Shown here one piece after another: positions 32,484 to 41,265 of a DNA stretch of 64,000 nt (position 1 is its first letter; each line of letters starts with the position of its first letter). The position numbers and the translations under genes are program-made. The stretch is taken from assembly GCA_016703605.1 (NCBI GenBank), contig JADJBU010000022.1:558001-622000 (forward strand). Reading direction: 5' to 3'. The DNA is from Candidatus Villigracilis adiacens (lineage in GTDB: Bacteria; Chloroflexota; Anaerolineae; Anaerolineales; Villigracilaceae). The notes below the pieces were generated by a model, which saw nothing but the letters and a program-made list of their open reading frames with translations, was not told the DNA's origin and ran no database searches.

Positions 32484-33296
32484 TTACTCCACGTACGCCC
32501 TCTCCACATTCTCCCAGGGAGAAACCACAAACTCAATCGCATTGTTCAGAATCAAAATGTGAACCGGCTCCGGCTCCACGAACTGCGCCCAAAACGTCCC
32601 ATCGTTGATGGCGGCGTCCTTGCTGCTGATCAGGCTCACCTTCGTGTTGGCTAAGCCCGCATTGTAGAACGTACGGTCACAGACCCCATTGCCCCAATAA
32701 ATATAATCATTGGCAGTCACCCACTCCGCCGAGGAATGAACCGAGGTCGCCTGCTCCGGCAAGGTGATGGTGGACACAAACGCATCGCTCCCTTCGCCGA
32801 TCTGGGTGCGGATCACGTTCCCCTCGCGTTTGTGCAACACGGTAGACTTTTTCGTAATGATACTAACCGGGTCCATCGAGGTATTCGATGACCTTGCATC
32901 CACGATCATGTAACAGGGCGTGTTCGTGGCGTCGCGCACAAAAACAGACCACTCCGCTCGCACGCCGTTCACCAAACCGGATACGCGATAGGCGTTGAGC
33001 GCCAGGTAATACGATGGCTCATCACTATCGAGGCAGCGAACGGGAGTCAGCGAGAGGTTGGGCGGGATGCGCAGTTTTTGAATCAAATTGTCAATTTCAG
33101 ATGACTTTACGCGGTACACCCAATAGACCGAGGGCGGGTCCATCTCAACTTTGAACTGCACGTGCGGTTGATCCTTCCCGAACGCGATCCTCAGCCCGGA
33201 ATAGATCGTCATTTGAGAATACATGAATCGTTTCAGAATACTTCGCCCAAGCCGCCCAAACCTAGACAGTTTTTTTGATAATACGGGGTTCTCCAT
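32484..33296 (-). CDS. Acetoacetate-decarboxylase-like (ADC fold) hypothetical protein
   Basis: A 270-residue soluble protein. The central part, SYYLALNAYRVSGLVNGVRA, EWSVFVRDATNTPCYMIVDA and the later ILILNNAIEFVVSPWENVE, has the alternating pattern of the ADC-like beta barrel. I cannot locate a clear catalytic lysine of the decarboxylase type, so a lipid- or isoprenoid-binding role is as plausible. It is divergent from the NTF2-like/SDR/carotenoid-oxygenase genes and separated from them by a CCACAGAG palindromic element. Family assignment is tentative. Confidence 0.5.
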   Translation of the reverse strand: MENPVLSKKLSRFGRLGRSILKRFMYSQMTIYSGLRIAFGKDQPHVQFKVEMDPPSVYWVYRVKSSEIDNLIQKLRIPPNLSLTPVRCLDSDEPSYYLALNAYRVSGLVNGVRAEWSVFVRDATNTPCYMIVDARSSNTSMDPVSIITKKSTVLHKREGNVIRTQIGEGSDAFVSTITLPEQATSVHSSAEWVTANDYIYWGNGVCDRTFYNAGLANTKVSLISSKDAAINDGTFWAQFVEPEPVHILILNNAIEFVVSPWENVERAYVE

Positions 33297-33480
33297 GAAT
33301 AGACTCCAAAATTGATTTCAAGAATTATTTCTGAGAATGTAGTTAATCGTCTTTTGCAACGCGACAAATATAGTAAACTCAAATGAAGTATTGATTATTA
33401 CACATTCGTGCGACTTTAGATGCGCCCCCTGTTGAATCCATACCTTTATGATGTCTATCAATAGATCTTTTCCAAAAGCC

Positions 33481-33549
33481 GCCACAGAGCACACCGAAAC
33501 CACTGAGGAAAAGCTCTTCAACCTCTTCTTTCTCTGTGAACTCTGTGGC
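33481..33549. repeat. CCACAGAG...CTCTGTGG palindromic element
   Basis: GCCACAGAG at the left and CTCTGTGGC at the right bound 69 bp. Related ends occur near 22817-23042, 37791-37864 and 58659. The 300-bp gap 33297-33609 otherwise shows no gene. Confidence 0.65.
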
Positions 33550-33609
33550 AAATATGACTTTTGCAAGAGATCCAATATCAAAAAATTGTCCTTCCCTCAA
33601 AAGGAGTTT

Positions 33610-34050
33610 ATGAGCATCGCCCCCCTAACCCCGGATGACATCCTGAGGCTTTGGTCTCAAACCTATAACCGCGAAGGCAAGCCTGATTGGTCGCATATTT
33701 TCCCTTACTACCATGATGACATCGTCTTTCAAGACAGCATCCAGCGCGTGGAAGGCAAGGATAATTTCATCGCCCTATGCGACCGTCTGACAAAACGCTG
33801 CGAACAATTACGCATGGATATTTCGTCCATTGCCCAAACGAAGAATGAGATCTTCATGGAATGGAAGATGACCATGATCTTCAAGAAATTTCCCAGCACG
33901 CCCATGTTCGGCTGCACAAAACTCACCTTCGGCGAAGACAATCGCATCATCAAACAGCGCGACTATTACGACCTCTGGGGCGATATTTTCAATGAGATCC
34001 CCTGGTTCCATCGTCCCTACAGAAAATTCATGAGCAAATATTTTGGATAG
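33610..34050 (+). CDS. NTF2-like/SnoaL-like protein
   Basis: A 146-residue cone-fold protein: LRLWSQTYNREGKPDWSHIF, HDDIVFQDSIQRVEGKDNFI and ITFG-like KLTFGEDNRIIKQRDYYDLW match the NTF2/SnoaL pattern with a polar pocket. These act as small isomerases, hydrolases or binding subunits. The ATG at 33610 has AAGGAG upstream. The longer frame back to 33448 is read through a palindromic element and is rejected. The SDR gene begins 12 bases after its stop. Confidence 0.75.
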   Translation: MSIAPLTPDDILRLWSQTYNREGKPDWSHIFPYYHDDIVFQDSIQRVEGKDNFIALCDRLTKRCEQLRMDISSIAQTKNEIFMEWKMTMIFKKFPSTPMFGCTKLTFGEDNRIIKQRDYYDLWGDIFNEIPWFHRPYRKFMSKYFG

Positions 34051-34062
34051 ACGGATCGCAAA

Positions 34063-35037
34063 ATGAAACTTCCTGAAGAACTTCAATTTATCGAAAACGC
34101 AAGAAAGCCCCTCAAAACAACCACCGTCCGCCTGGACGGCAAAGTTTGCATTATCACCGGCGCAACCTCAGGCGTGGGGCGCGAAGCCGCAAAACGGATC
34201 GCCCGAGCCGGGGCGCATCTGGTGTTGGTGAATCGGAACGAAGAAAAAGCCGCCGCGCTCAAAGCGGAACTTGCGGCTCTTTCCAACGCCAAAGTTGATC
34301 TTGTCCATGCCGATTTTTCCAACCTCGACGACGTTCAACGCGCCGCCAGTCACATCCTTCATCACTTCCCGTCCATTCATATCCTCATCAACAATGCAGG
34401 CGTCCACATGACCACGCGCAGGCTGACCGTTGACGGTTTTGAAACCGCATTCGCCGTCAACCACCTTGCGTCCTTTCTGTTCACACACTTATTGCTCGAA
34501 CGAATGATCGCCTCCGCTCCCGCCCGCATCATTCAGGTCAACTCTGAGGGGCATCGCTTTGGCGGATTAAAGTTGGATGATCTCACCTGGGAAAAACGCA
34601 GGTATAAAGGTCTGCAAGGCTATGGCGCATCCAAGGTCGCTCAATTGCTCACCGTTTGGGAATTAGCCGACCGGCTAAAAGACAGCGGCGTCACCATCAA
34701 TGCAGTCCACCCCGGCGAGGTCGCCACGAATATCGGAATGAACAACGGCTTCCTGTATCGCTGGTATCAAACATATCTGCTCGCTCACATCCTGAAAGAC
34801 CCAAAAATCTCCGGCGAAGCGCTCTACTACTTTGCCGCCGCCCCAGAATTAAGCGCAATCAGCGGAAAGTTCTTCAACCTGACCATCGAAGAAAAACCGG
34901 CAGCTCATGCGCTGGATCGGGCAACGGGCAAACGCATTTGGGATATCAGCGAAGAATTAACCGGCTTGCACCACAAGATGATGGGTAATACAGTTTCCAC
35001 CGCGGTGGAAAACCCCGGCTTTACCGCCGCTTCATAA
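34063..35037 (+). CDS. Short-chain dehydrogenase, retinol-dehydrogenase-like
   Basis: A 324-residue SDR. The NAD(P) loop is IITGATSGVGREAAKRIARA (TGATSGVG at 32-39); the structural LINNAGVHM and the catalytic YGASK with the upstream Ser in VNSEGHRFGG are in place. The closest group is the WWOX/retinol dehydrogenase type, which oxidises or reduces lipid alcohols and aldehydes. Placement next to a carotenoid-oxygenase-like gene suggests an apocarotenoid aldehyde or alcohol as substrate, which is inference. Confidence 0.88.
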   Translation: MKLPEELQFIENARKPLKTTTVRLDGKVCIITGATSGVGREAAKRIARAGAHLVLVNRNEEKAAALKAELAALSNAKVDLVHADFSNLDDVQRAASHILHHFPSIHILINNAGVHMTTRRLTVDGFETAFAVNHLASFLFTHLLLERMIASAPARIIQVNSEGHRFGGLKLDDLTWEKRRYKGLQGYGASKVAQLLTVWELADRLKDSGVTINAVHPGEVATNIGMNNGFLYRWYQTYLLAHILKDPKISGEALYYFAAAPELSAISGKFFNLTIEEKPAAHALDRATGKRIWDISEELTGLHHKMMGNTVSTAVENPGFTAAS

Positions 35038-35049
35038 ATAGCGAGATTT

Positions 35050-35152
35050 CCGTCATTGCGAGCCGCGTTCTTGTTTGGGGGGGGGGTGGGCGGCATCCAT
35101 AGTCAGATAGGTGCACGGGGGGGTGTGGCGGAAGACACGCCCCGCAATGACG
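35050..35152. repeat. CCGTCATTGCG...CGCAATGACGG element with poly-G tracts
   Basis: An inverted repeat (CCGTCATTGCG at 35051 and CGCAATGACGGG near 35140) flanks about 80 bp holding two long G runs (35078-35087 and near 35117). It lies between the SDR and carotenoid-oxygenase genes. The G runs could be inexact in the assembly. Confidence 0.65.
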
Positions 35153-35194
35153 GGATGGTTTTTAGGAAGCACTCAACAACTATTTAATACCCAC

Positions 35195-37153
35195 ATGCGC
35201 AAACCACAAACGCCTCCCTTTGTTTTCAAGAATATTTACCCGTGGTTTCGATACATGTTGCTATTTGGGCGCAAACTCCATCAGGTCTTAATGGACCTGC
35301 AAATTGCGTTCAGCAAGCGCCCGGTTTCTTCTTCTGTTCTACCAGATGCCTATACTGCCTTCAACACGTCAACGGTTGACTCTGAAATAACTTTGCAGTG
35401 CCTGGAAGGTGAAATACCCGCCGACATCGAAGGCTCGCTGTTCATCTGTCAATGCCTGGGCTCGTCCGAAGCCTATATGGTCGGAGACACCAATATCATC
35501 CGCATCGATTTTGACGGCAACCAGCCACGCCTCACGAATCGTTTCATGTGGACACCAACCGCAGCGGCACGACACAAACTCAAAAATACCCGTCACCGCT
35601 TTGACTTTGTCGGGTTCATGTATCTCTCCCCCGGGCTGGGCATGTCTTCCTACACAGAAGGGCTATATCTCCTGCCCGATGGACGTTTAGCCGTAACCAG
35701 CGACGTAGACCGTCCGTGGGTCATTGAAAGAGATAGTCTTCAAGCCGTCACACCCGTTGGGCGAAGGGACGAATGGATGCCCATGCTGACGGATAACGCC
35801 GGAGAAGTGATGGGGAGCCTTTTCGCTGGCTACAACAATTCCCATGTCTTGTATACTGACCATGAAAAAGGGGAAGTTTTTTTGGTCAACTACCGGCTGA
35901 AGCCAAACAACAAAGAGCATCCGGTCAAGCTAATCCGCTGGGATGGCTATCATGATTTTGAATCGTGGATCGTCGTAGACAACAACGGTGCTGAGATCGA
36001 GATCAAGCAAAGCGTTCACGAATTGGTCTTTACCCATGATTACATCCTGCTCGCCGATACTGCCTTTGTAGCGGGCACGGAAATGTTCACTCCGTGGAAG
36101 AGCGCGAAACTACCTTACGACAAAACAGTTATTCATATTATTGATCGCCGCGAATTAACATCCGGCAAGAAAACTGTCAGGTCAAAACAAGTAGTGGTGG
36201 ATAGCCCCTGCATCCACTTAATTCCAGAATACGAAAATCCGGATGACCAGATCACGGTATACATGCTCCATACACCCGCCACAAATACGGCAGAACTATT
36301 GCGCAGTTACGACCGCGATCTACACGGAAATCTATTTCCCAAACACCTGATCGGATATGGCACACTGCCCGTACTGGATCTGAGCAGTGTCGGCAAACAC
36401 TCAATCGATGTTTCTCGATCCGAGGTAACAAAGTCAGAATACATTTCCGAAATGCCCTACTGTTGGGGACCCTATCTTTACACCTATATGGGACGGCAGA
36501 TAAGACCGTTCCATGGGCAAGACCTATTTATTATGTTCAAAGGTTTTTCACGAGATATTTTGCCGCAGCGTATTTTTAATGCCTATAAAAATGCAGGCGC
36601 GCGCCAAGTGCCGCTTGAACAAATGGCGGGCGGTGAAGGAATTCATCACAACAACTCGATCTGCCGAATAACAACAAAAGATTTTGCCATTGCAGATGCC
36701 TATGTTTTTCCAGACCGGGTACTTTTATATACGATTGCAACCCTAGACTCAAAGAATCAGGGTGGGACAGGCTACGTCATTGCCGGAGTAGCTACAGATC
36801 AGGCTGCGGACGAACGCTCATCCGGACATGAGTATTGGATATTCAACGCCTCCAACCTGGCAAAGGGTCCCATTTGCAAGCTGGAGCATGAGTCTTTAAA
36901 TAATTCAACTCTCTTTCACGCAATATACATCCCCAGAGCAATTGCAAAAGAATTAGACCAAAAGAAAACCTCATATCAGGTTCCAATCCGCGAAGATTAC
37001 CCAATAGAAGAACTTGAAAAATGGAACGTCAGTGTATTGGAATGTTTTGAAGAAGTGATCTACCCGCTGTACGATCATTCTGAACCTGCAGCGACACGAC
37101 GAGCAAAGGAAATAACCAGTCAACTGGCGGCGCAACGAACTCACAAAAAGTAG
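35195..37153 (+). CDS. Carotenoid cleavage dioxygenase-like protein (RPE65 family)
   Basis: A 652-residue protein of the carotenoid oxygenase family. The N-terminus has CLEGEIPADIEGSLFICQCL, the usual opening beta-propeller strand. Histidines that would hold the iron are seen in SVHELVFTHDYILLAD, the GEGIHHNNSICR region and the C-terminal STLFHAIYIPRAI. The protein is longer than typical apocarotenoid oxygenases (about 480-550) and its motifs are divergent, so the substrate is uncertain. The ATG at 35195 was chosen because upstream codons come from the repeat element. It is co-directional with the SDR and NTF2-like genes. Confidence 0.8.
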   Translation: MRKPQTPPFVFKNIYPWFRYMLLFGRKLHQVLMDLQIAFSKRPVSSSVLPDAYTAFNTSTVDSEITLQCLEGEIPADIEGSLFICQCLGSSEAYMVGDTNIIRIDFDGNQPRLTNRFMWTPTAAARHKLKNTRHRFDFVGFMYLSPGLGMSSYTEGLYLLPDGRLAVTSDVDRPWVIERDSLQAVTPVGRRDEWMPMLTDNAGEVMGSLFAGYNNSHVLYTDHEKGEVFLVNYRLKPNNKEHPVKLIRWDGYHDFESWIVVDNNGAEIEIKQSVHELVFTHDYILLADTAFVAGTEMFTPWKSAKLPYDKTVIHIIDRRELTSGKKTVRSKQVVVDSPCIHLIPEYENPDDQITVYMLHTPATNTAELLRSYDRDLHGNLFPKHLIGYGTLPVLDLSSVGKHSIDVSRSEVTKSEYISEMPYCWGPYLYTYMGRQIRPFHGQDLFIMFKGFSRDILPQRIFNAYKNAGARQVPLEQMAGGEGIHHNNSICRITTKDFAIADAYVFPDRVLLYTIATLDSKNQGGTGYVIAGVATDQAADERSSGHEYWIFNASNLAKGPICKLEHESLNNSTLFHAIYIPRAIAKELDQKKTSYQVPIREDYPIEELEKWNVSVLECFEEVIYPLYDHSEPAATRRAKEITSQLAAQRTHKK

Positions 37154-37166
37154 GGGTATCTTCCAA

Positions 37167-37676
37167 ATGCCAACCATCCAAAAATCCCCCGCCCCAGCAA
37201 ACGCCCTCATCCACAAATACACGTCCATGCCCGGAGCCTACACAGACTGTTACCTGGCCGAAATCCCCGCACAGGTATCCTTCTCTGATTACGCCTTCGC
37301 TTTCTACACCACACCCCTCTTCAAAGTGGAGCGCCTGATTCTCACTCTTACCGTGCGCAAGCCATCTACAGATGCACAGGCTCGCGAACTATCAGATACC
37401 AAGCGCAGCTCCTTCGCCGCGTGGACGGTCGAAGCCCGTGATGAGAATCAGTTCCTGATGTGTGACTTTGCAAACAGCACCCGCTCATGGCTAATGACTG
37501 TCCCCACCGAAAACGGCACACGTCTGTACTTCGGGTCGGCGGTCGTTCCGCATCGCATCGCCAAAGATGGCAAACCCTCGCTGGGATTTTTCTTCACAGC
37601 CTTGCTCGGCTTTCATAAAATCTACTCCATCCTGTTGCTATCCTCCACCCGCGCAAAATTATCCAATCGCAAATAA
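37167..37676 (+). CDS. Hypothetical protein, DUF2867-like features
   Basis: A 169-residue protein starting 13 bases after the carotenoid-oxygenase stop. The C-terminal half (RSWLMTVPTENGTRLYFGSA, then a hydrophobic LGFFFTALLGFHKIYSILLL) is like the START-fold tail seen in DUF2867-type proteins. No catalytic motif is evident. Its position suggests it belongs to the carotenoid-oxygenase group. Confidence 0.55.
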   Translation: MPTIQKSPAPANALIHKYTSMPGAYTDCYLAEIPAQVSFSDYAFAFYTTPLFKVERLILTLTVRKPSTDAQARELSDTKRSSFAAWTVEARDENQFLMCDFANSTRSWLMTVPTENGTRLYFGSAVVPHRIAKDGKPSLGFFFTALLGFHKIYSILLLSSTRAKLSNRK

Positions 37677-37789
37677 CCCGATAAGCCCATTAATCACCCT
37701 TGTGCCTACGCGCAGAATTTACTCCTCCCCATACCAGATTAGGTTATATAATTTTGGTTCTTCAGGATTAAGTGGAGTGGAGACCCGCT

Positions 37790-37864
37790 TTACCACAGAG
37801 CACACAGAGAGCACGGAGATTTTAAAAGGTTATTCTCTGTGGACTCCGTGATCTCTGTGGTAAA
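37790..37864. repeat. TACCACAGAG...CTCTGTGGTA palindromic element
   Basis: TACCACAGAG at about 37790 and its complement CTCTGTGGTA at 37855-37864 bound a 75-bp element. The remainder of the 37677-37908 gap shows no gene. Confidence 0.65.
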
Positions 37865-37908
37865 AAAATGGGTGACCCCGCCAAATACCAGAGAGCCACG
37901 GAGTAATT

Positions 37909-38094
37909 ATGACCGACACATCCGACGCCGCGCTTATCACCGCCACCCGCGCCAACCTGTGCGACTTTTTCCGTCACCTTGCGAAGAGCAACCACGCCGG
38001 ATATTTCGAGAACGAACGTTTCATCCGCTGGCGCACGCAGATCGCCCATCCGGGAGTTACAAGTAACGCAATGTCGGCATCCTGGGCCCGATGA
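37909..38094 (+). pseudogene. GNAT acetyltransferase, 5' fragment
   Basis: A 61-codon piece (RANLCDFFRHLAKSNHAGYF, then RFIRWRTQI) looks like the start of a GNAT N-acetyltransferase but ends abruptly. A matching 3' piece lies at about 38930-39052, with transposase debris between the two. Confidence 0.65.
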
Positions 38095-38833
38095 CCGAAA
38101 AGCAGGAATTATTAGAAGTTGTGCAACCAAGATACCTAAAAGCAAATAAAGCTGAAAAGCAAAAAATGTTGGATGAATTTACAGCAACCACTGGCTATCA
38201 TCGGAACATCAAGCGAAAAACCAAGTGCAAGTTCAAACCACCTTAAAGGAAAACCAAACCTCAAACCTGGCGAAGTGGTGCAGCGCTTGAGAAAATATGG
38301 GGTGGACAGATCTGCCCAAACGGCTGCAACCCTATTTGCCCGAGGCAATAAAAGTGCTGGAACGTTGCAAAGAAATCAATATCACAAAAGACACGAAAGA
38401 ACTGCTCCTAAAAATTAGTTCAGCCAGCAGACCGTGCTGCGCCCGTTCGGAGTACGCATGGCTTGAGTACCACCAAGCCTGGCGGCCTGCTGAAGAACCT
38501 AATTCCAGTCCGCACCTTCACGGAATGGGATGAAGACAACCTGGGTTCATGGAAATTGACCTTGGCGGGGAACAAGAGGACTTCGGATATGACCGCTGGG
38601 AAACAGATCAAGAGTTTGCCATTCTGGAAAGCATCCATGATGATTTACGGCTCTATATCAACTTCTTTCAGCCGTCTTTCAAACTGATTGCCAAGGAACG
38701 CATTGGCAACAAGACCATCAAACGGAGATACAGCCACGACGCCTTACCAGCCTGTTCTGAACGCAAAGCTTTCTCGGCGGCGGCGCGGCTTATGAATTTG
38801 TACCTCAACATCCCGCACTCCGCCCTCGATTGA
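38091..38833 (+). pseudogene. Degraded integrase-core transposase (ISNCY-like)
   Basis: Fragments in several frames read as parts of one DDE/integrase-core transposase. They are, in order: EKQELLEVVQPRYLKANKAE with EFTATTGYHR (38091-38244); CPKRLQPYLPEAIKVLERC-like text (about 38300-38420); STTKPGGLLKNLIPVRTFTE (about 38463-38530); and DLRLYINFFQPSFKLIAKER (about 38640-38705). The catalytic middle is missing and there are several frameshifts. No terminal inverted repeats were found with confidence. Inactive. Confidence 0.75.
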
Positions 38834-38929
38834 CAAAAAACGCCAAACTTGGGAACTCCTTTGAGCAACGTTACCGTCATAGTAACATTTTATCGCGATG
38901 CATTACGGACCCTCAAACCTTTATTCGAC

Positions 38930-39052
38930 GCGCAGTCCATGGGGTATCGCATCGGCGTCCTGCAATCCTCAGAGATGGGATTCGATAACTATAAACGGCT
39001 CGGCTTCCGCCACCTCTGCCAGATCGAAAATTTTTTCCTTCAAATACGATAG
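38930..39052 (+). pseudogene. GNAT acetyltransferase, 3' fragment
   Basis: The frame reads AQSMGYRIGVLQSSEMGFDN, then YKRLGFRHLCQIENFFLQIR and stops at 39052. This is the acetyl-CoA-binding and C-terminal part of a GNAT fold. With the 5' fragment at 37909 it suggests one gene broken by the transposase insertion and deletion. Confidence 0.65.
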
Positions 39053-39135
39053 TCAATCAACGGTCTTTGACAGACTCTCAATAGGCTTTGCCAGCCCTGC
39101 CGCGCTATCCTGACTTCAACCCAAGGAGGCGCGGC

Positions 39136-39486
39136 ATGAAAGTCATCTCGATCTTTCTGGCATTGATCAACTTCCTCGCAGGGGTTCTGCTCATCCTCTC
39201 CTGCATCTCGTCAAACGACACCCCCGCCTGGATCGCGTGGAAAACAGGCATGGGCGGCATGGGAGTCGCCTTCGGCATCCTCACCTTCAAGGACAGCGCC
39301 CGACCCGTCTCCCAGCGCAAAATGATCCTTTACGGATTAATACTCGTCACCGTCGGCGTATCCATCCTCGCGTACGGAATTCACTGGTCCGTCGTCAGCG
39401 GCGACCCCAAGAACACCGTCATGGTCGTCGGCGGCAGTTTCTTCCTCCACGGCTTCACATCGGCGCTTGGAATGGCAGGCGATTAA
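39136..39486 (+). CDS. Small four-helix membrane protein
   Basis: A 116-residue protein with hydrophobic stretches at about 4-24, 31-50, 64-82 and 92-110. The ATG at 39136 is preceded by AAGGAGG at ideal spacing. Its stop overlaps the convergent PHP gene's stop by 4 bases. Function not recognised. Confidence 0.7.
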   Translation: MKVISIFLALINFLAGVLLILSCISSNDTPAWIAWKTGMGGMGVAFGILTFKDSARPVSQRKMILYGLILVTVGVSILAYGIHWSVVSGDPKNTVMVVGGSFFLHGFTSALGMAGD

Positions 39487-40139
39487 CCAACCTTCTTTTT
39501 AATGGATGCATACCGTGAAACGAGATGCACCCACCAGGGGGATAATTTCGTTTTGACCTTCGCCCGCCTGATGACTTTTCGCATCTCATCCGGACCTTGG
39601 AACGGGTCCAGCGTCATGACAGACCGCCCCACCTCGAACGCTCCATGCGCATCCGAGCCGACTGTCCCGGCAATGCTGTGCTCCTCCGCAAACGCCTGCG
39701 CCCTGTGATTGAATCGCGGATCCATGCAGCGCGAGTTGAAGACCTCGATCGCGTCCACGAACGGGATAATCTCCAGCAGATCCGCCTCCCTCCACCCGCC
39801 CTTACGATGCGTATCATACGGGTGAGACACGCTGATAAATGCCCCCTGCTCCTTCAACCGTCGAATCGTCTCCAGCGGAGTCAACCCGGCGGGAATCTCT
39901 TCGCACACGAACGCCGCCAGGATTTCCCCTTTGGTCGTCATGATCTCCTCGCCCACAATGACCAACCCCGGGTCCAGAGCCTGAGCCGCGAGCGCTCCCG
40001 CAAGCGAGTTGTGGTCGGTCACCACCACGTGGTCCAATCCCCGCCTGCGCGCCGCGCGGACCAGATCCGCAGGCGTGGTCAGGGAATCTTTGGATGCGTT
40101 GGTGTGGCAGTGGAATTCGAGGGTTAATATTTTATCCAT
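39483..40139 (-). CDS. PHP-domain phosphoesterase
   Basis: A 218-residue metal-dependent phosphoesterase with all PHP metal motifs: LEFHCHTNASKDS, VVTDHNSLAGA, VGEEIMTTKGEI, ISVSHPYDTH and VGSDAHGAFEVG. Relatives hydrolyse histidinol phosphate, pAp/AMP-type nucleotides or act as exonuclease parts of polymerases. The ATG at 40139 overlaps the stop of the S24-fusion gene by 8 bases. It is therefore the last gene of the KAP-SPFH-SPFH-S24-PHP operon and may be its effector or a nucleotide-clearing enzyme. Confidence 0.88.
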   Translation of the reverse strand: MDKILTLEFHCHTNASKDSLTTPADLVRAARRRGLDHVVVTDHNSLAGALAAQALDPGLVIVGEEIMTTKGEILAAFVCEEIPAGLTPLETIRRLKEQGAFISVSHPYDTHRKGGWREADLLEIIPFVDAIEVFNSRCMDPRFNHRAQAFAEEHSIAGTVGSDAHGAFEVGRSVMTLDPFQGPDEMRKVIRRAKVKTKLSPWWVHLVSRYASIKKKVG

Positions 40140-41265
40140 CACGCTTCAATACAGCGACAACTTTCCCGCGAATGTAGAAATCCTTTTTATAAGTGAGGTG
40201 AATATTCGCAGGGTTATGGGATTCGGGAAAAAGTCCATACTCGCCGTTCTTGAAAGAATACCTTTTTAAAGTTGCCTCACGGTCCACCTGTTTAATCTCT
40301 GCGGCAACGATATCGCCGGTCTCCGCCGCATCCTGTTTGACCACCAAGACATAATCCCGGTCTTCGATATTAATGGGCACGGCATTATTCATGCTATCGC
40401 CGTTGACTTTTAACAGGAAATACCGGTGGTTCTGGTTGATATTGATCTCAGACCCAGTTTTCAAATTGTATGTCTTATAAAACTGACCATGAATATTAAA
40501 TCCATCTGACGCAGCTTTTTCATTGGAATCGTCCACAAACTCCACCGGCGACCCGGCAGGGATGCTACCAAGAACCGGAAACAACCCCATGCGGGACGAT
40601 TGTGGCTTCGGTGTCGACCTGGTGCGGGGAGACGATGAAGTAGAAGCTGTGTAGCCCGGGGGGGGAGGAGGATAATTTTGTCGACTGGCTGTCAGGATGG
40701 CTCTGCTCATCTCATTCGCTATTCTGTCACACTCTTGCGCAAATGCCTGTTCAAAACTGTTGCTAGCTGCCATTTCAGTGACGATTTGATGACTCTTTTC
40801 CCAGTTAATGAGGGCTTCTTCAAGGTGCGTCTGCGACTGCCATTGAATGCAGCCATAAATCCAGCAGGAAACCGCCTTGGGAAGGGTGCGGTTATGAAAA
40901 CTACTGATCGGCATCAGCAGGAGGGAAGCTGCCTCTTGAACGTCCCCCATCTTGTATGCGACAATCGCGCACTCAAGGTGAATTGCCGCTTGTTCATAGG
41001 CGTATTTATCGCCCCCGAAATCGTTCTTCATTCCATGAATATTCGTGCCAAGTTTTTTCAAGCGTTCGAGCAGATTCCATGCCTCTTCCTTCTTCAAGGC
41101 ATTTCCATTCTCTGCTTCTAGCAGAGCGTTTCTCATCCGTTCAACATAGATTTCTGTAAATTCTCCCAGATAGTATTGTTCTTTTTTTTCCCGGCGTATC
41201 CAGCCCAGCCATTCAGCATAGGCATAATCGATCCAATTCCCGCAATTCGTTTTTACCTCATCCAT
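40132..41265 (-). CDS. Helical-repeat protein fused to a LexA-type S24 autoprotease domain
   Basis: A 377-residue protein. Residues 1-195 are helical, TPR-like (repeated A-x-x-L-E-x-A and W-x-x-S patterns). Residues 196-226 are a Pro/Ser-rich linker with PPPPPGY. Residues about 229-377 are a LexA/UmuD S24 domain: cleavage-site-like GSIPAG (A237-G238), nucleophile Ser291 in VNGDSMNN, and general base Lys334 in EATLKRY. There is no helix-turn-helix, so it is not an ordinary LexA repressor. The ATG at 41265 overlaps the upstream SPFH stop by 8 bases. It may be a cleavable adaptor or switch that holds the SPFH/KAP complex in check; that role is inference. Confidence 0.85.
   Translation of the reverse strand: MDEVKTNCGNWIDYAYAEWLGWIRREKKEQYYLGEFTEIYVERMRNALLEAENGNALKKEEAWNLLERLKKLGTNIHGMKNDFGGDKYAYEQAAIHLECAIVAYKMGDVQEAASLLLMPISSFHNRTLPKAVSCWIYGCIQWQSQTHLEEALINWEKSHQIVTEMAASNSFEQAFAQECDRIANEMSRAILTASRQNYPPPPPGYTASTSSSPRTRSTPKPQSSRMGLFPVLGSIPAGSPVEFVDDSNEKAASDGFNIHGQFYKTYNLKTGSEININQNHRYFLLKVNGDSMNNAVPINIEDRDYVLVVKQDAAETGDIVAAEIKQVDREATLKRYSFKNGEYGLFPESHNPANIHLTYKKDFYIRGKVVAVLKRDG

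Noticed and set aside
37677..39135. Active insertion sequence
   Set aside because: The transposase has several frameshifts and lacks its catalytic middle; no clear terminal repeats.
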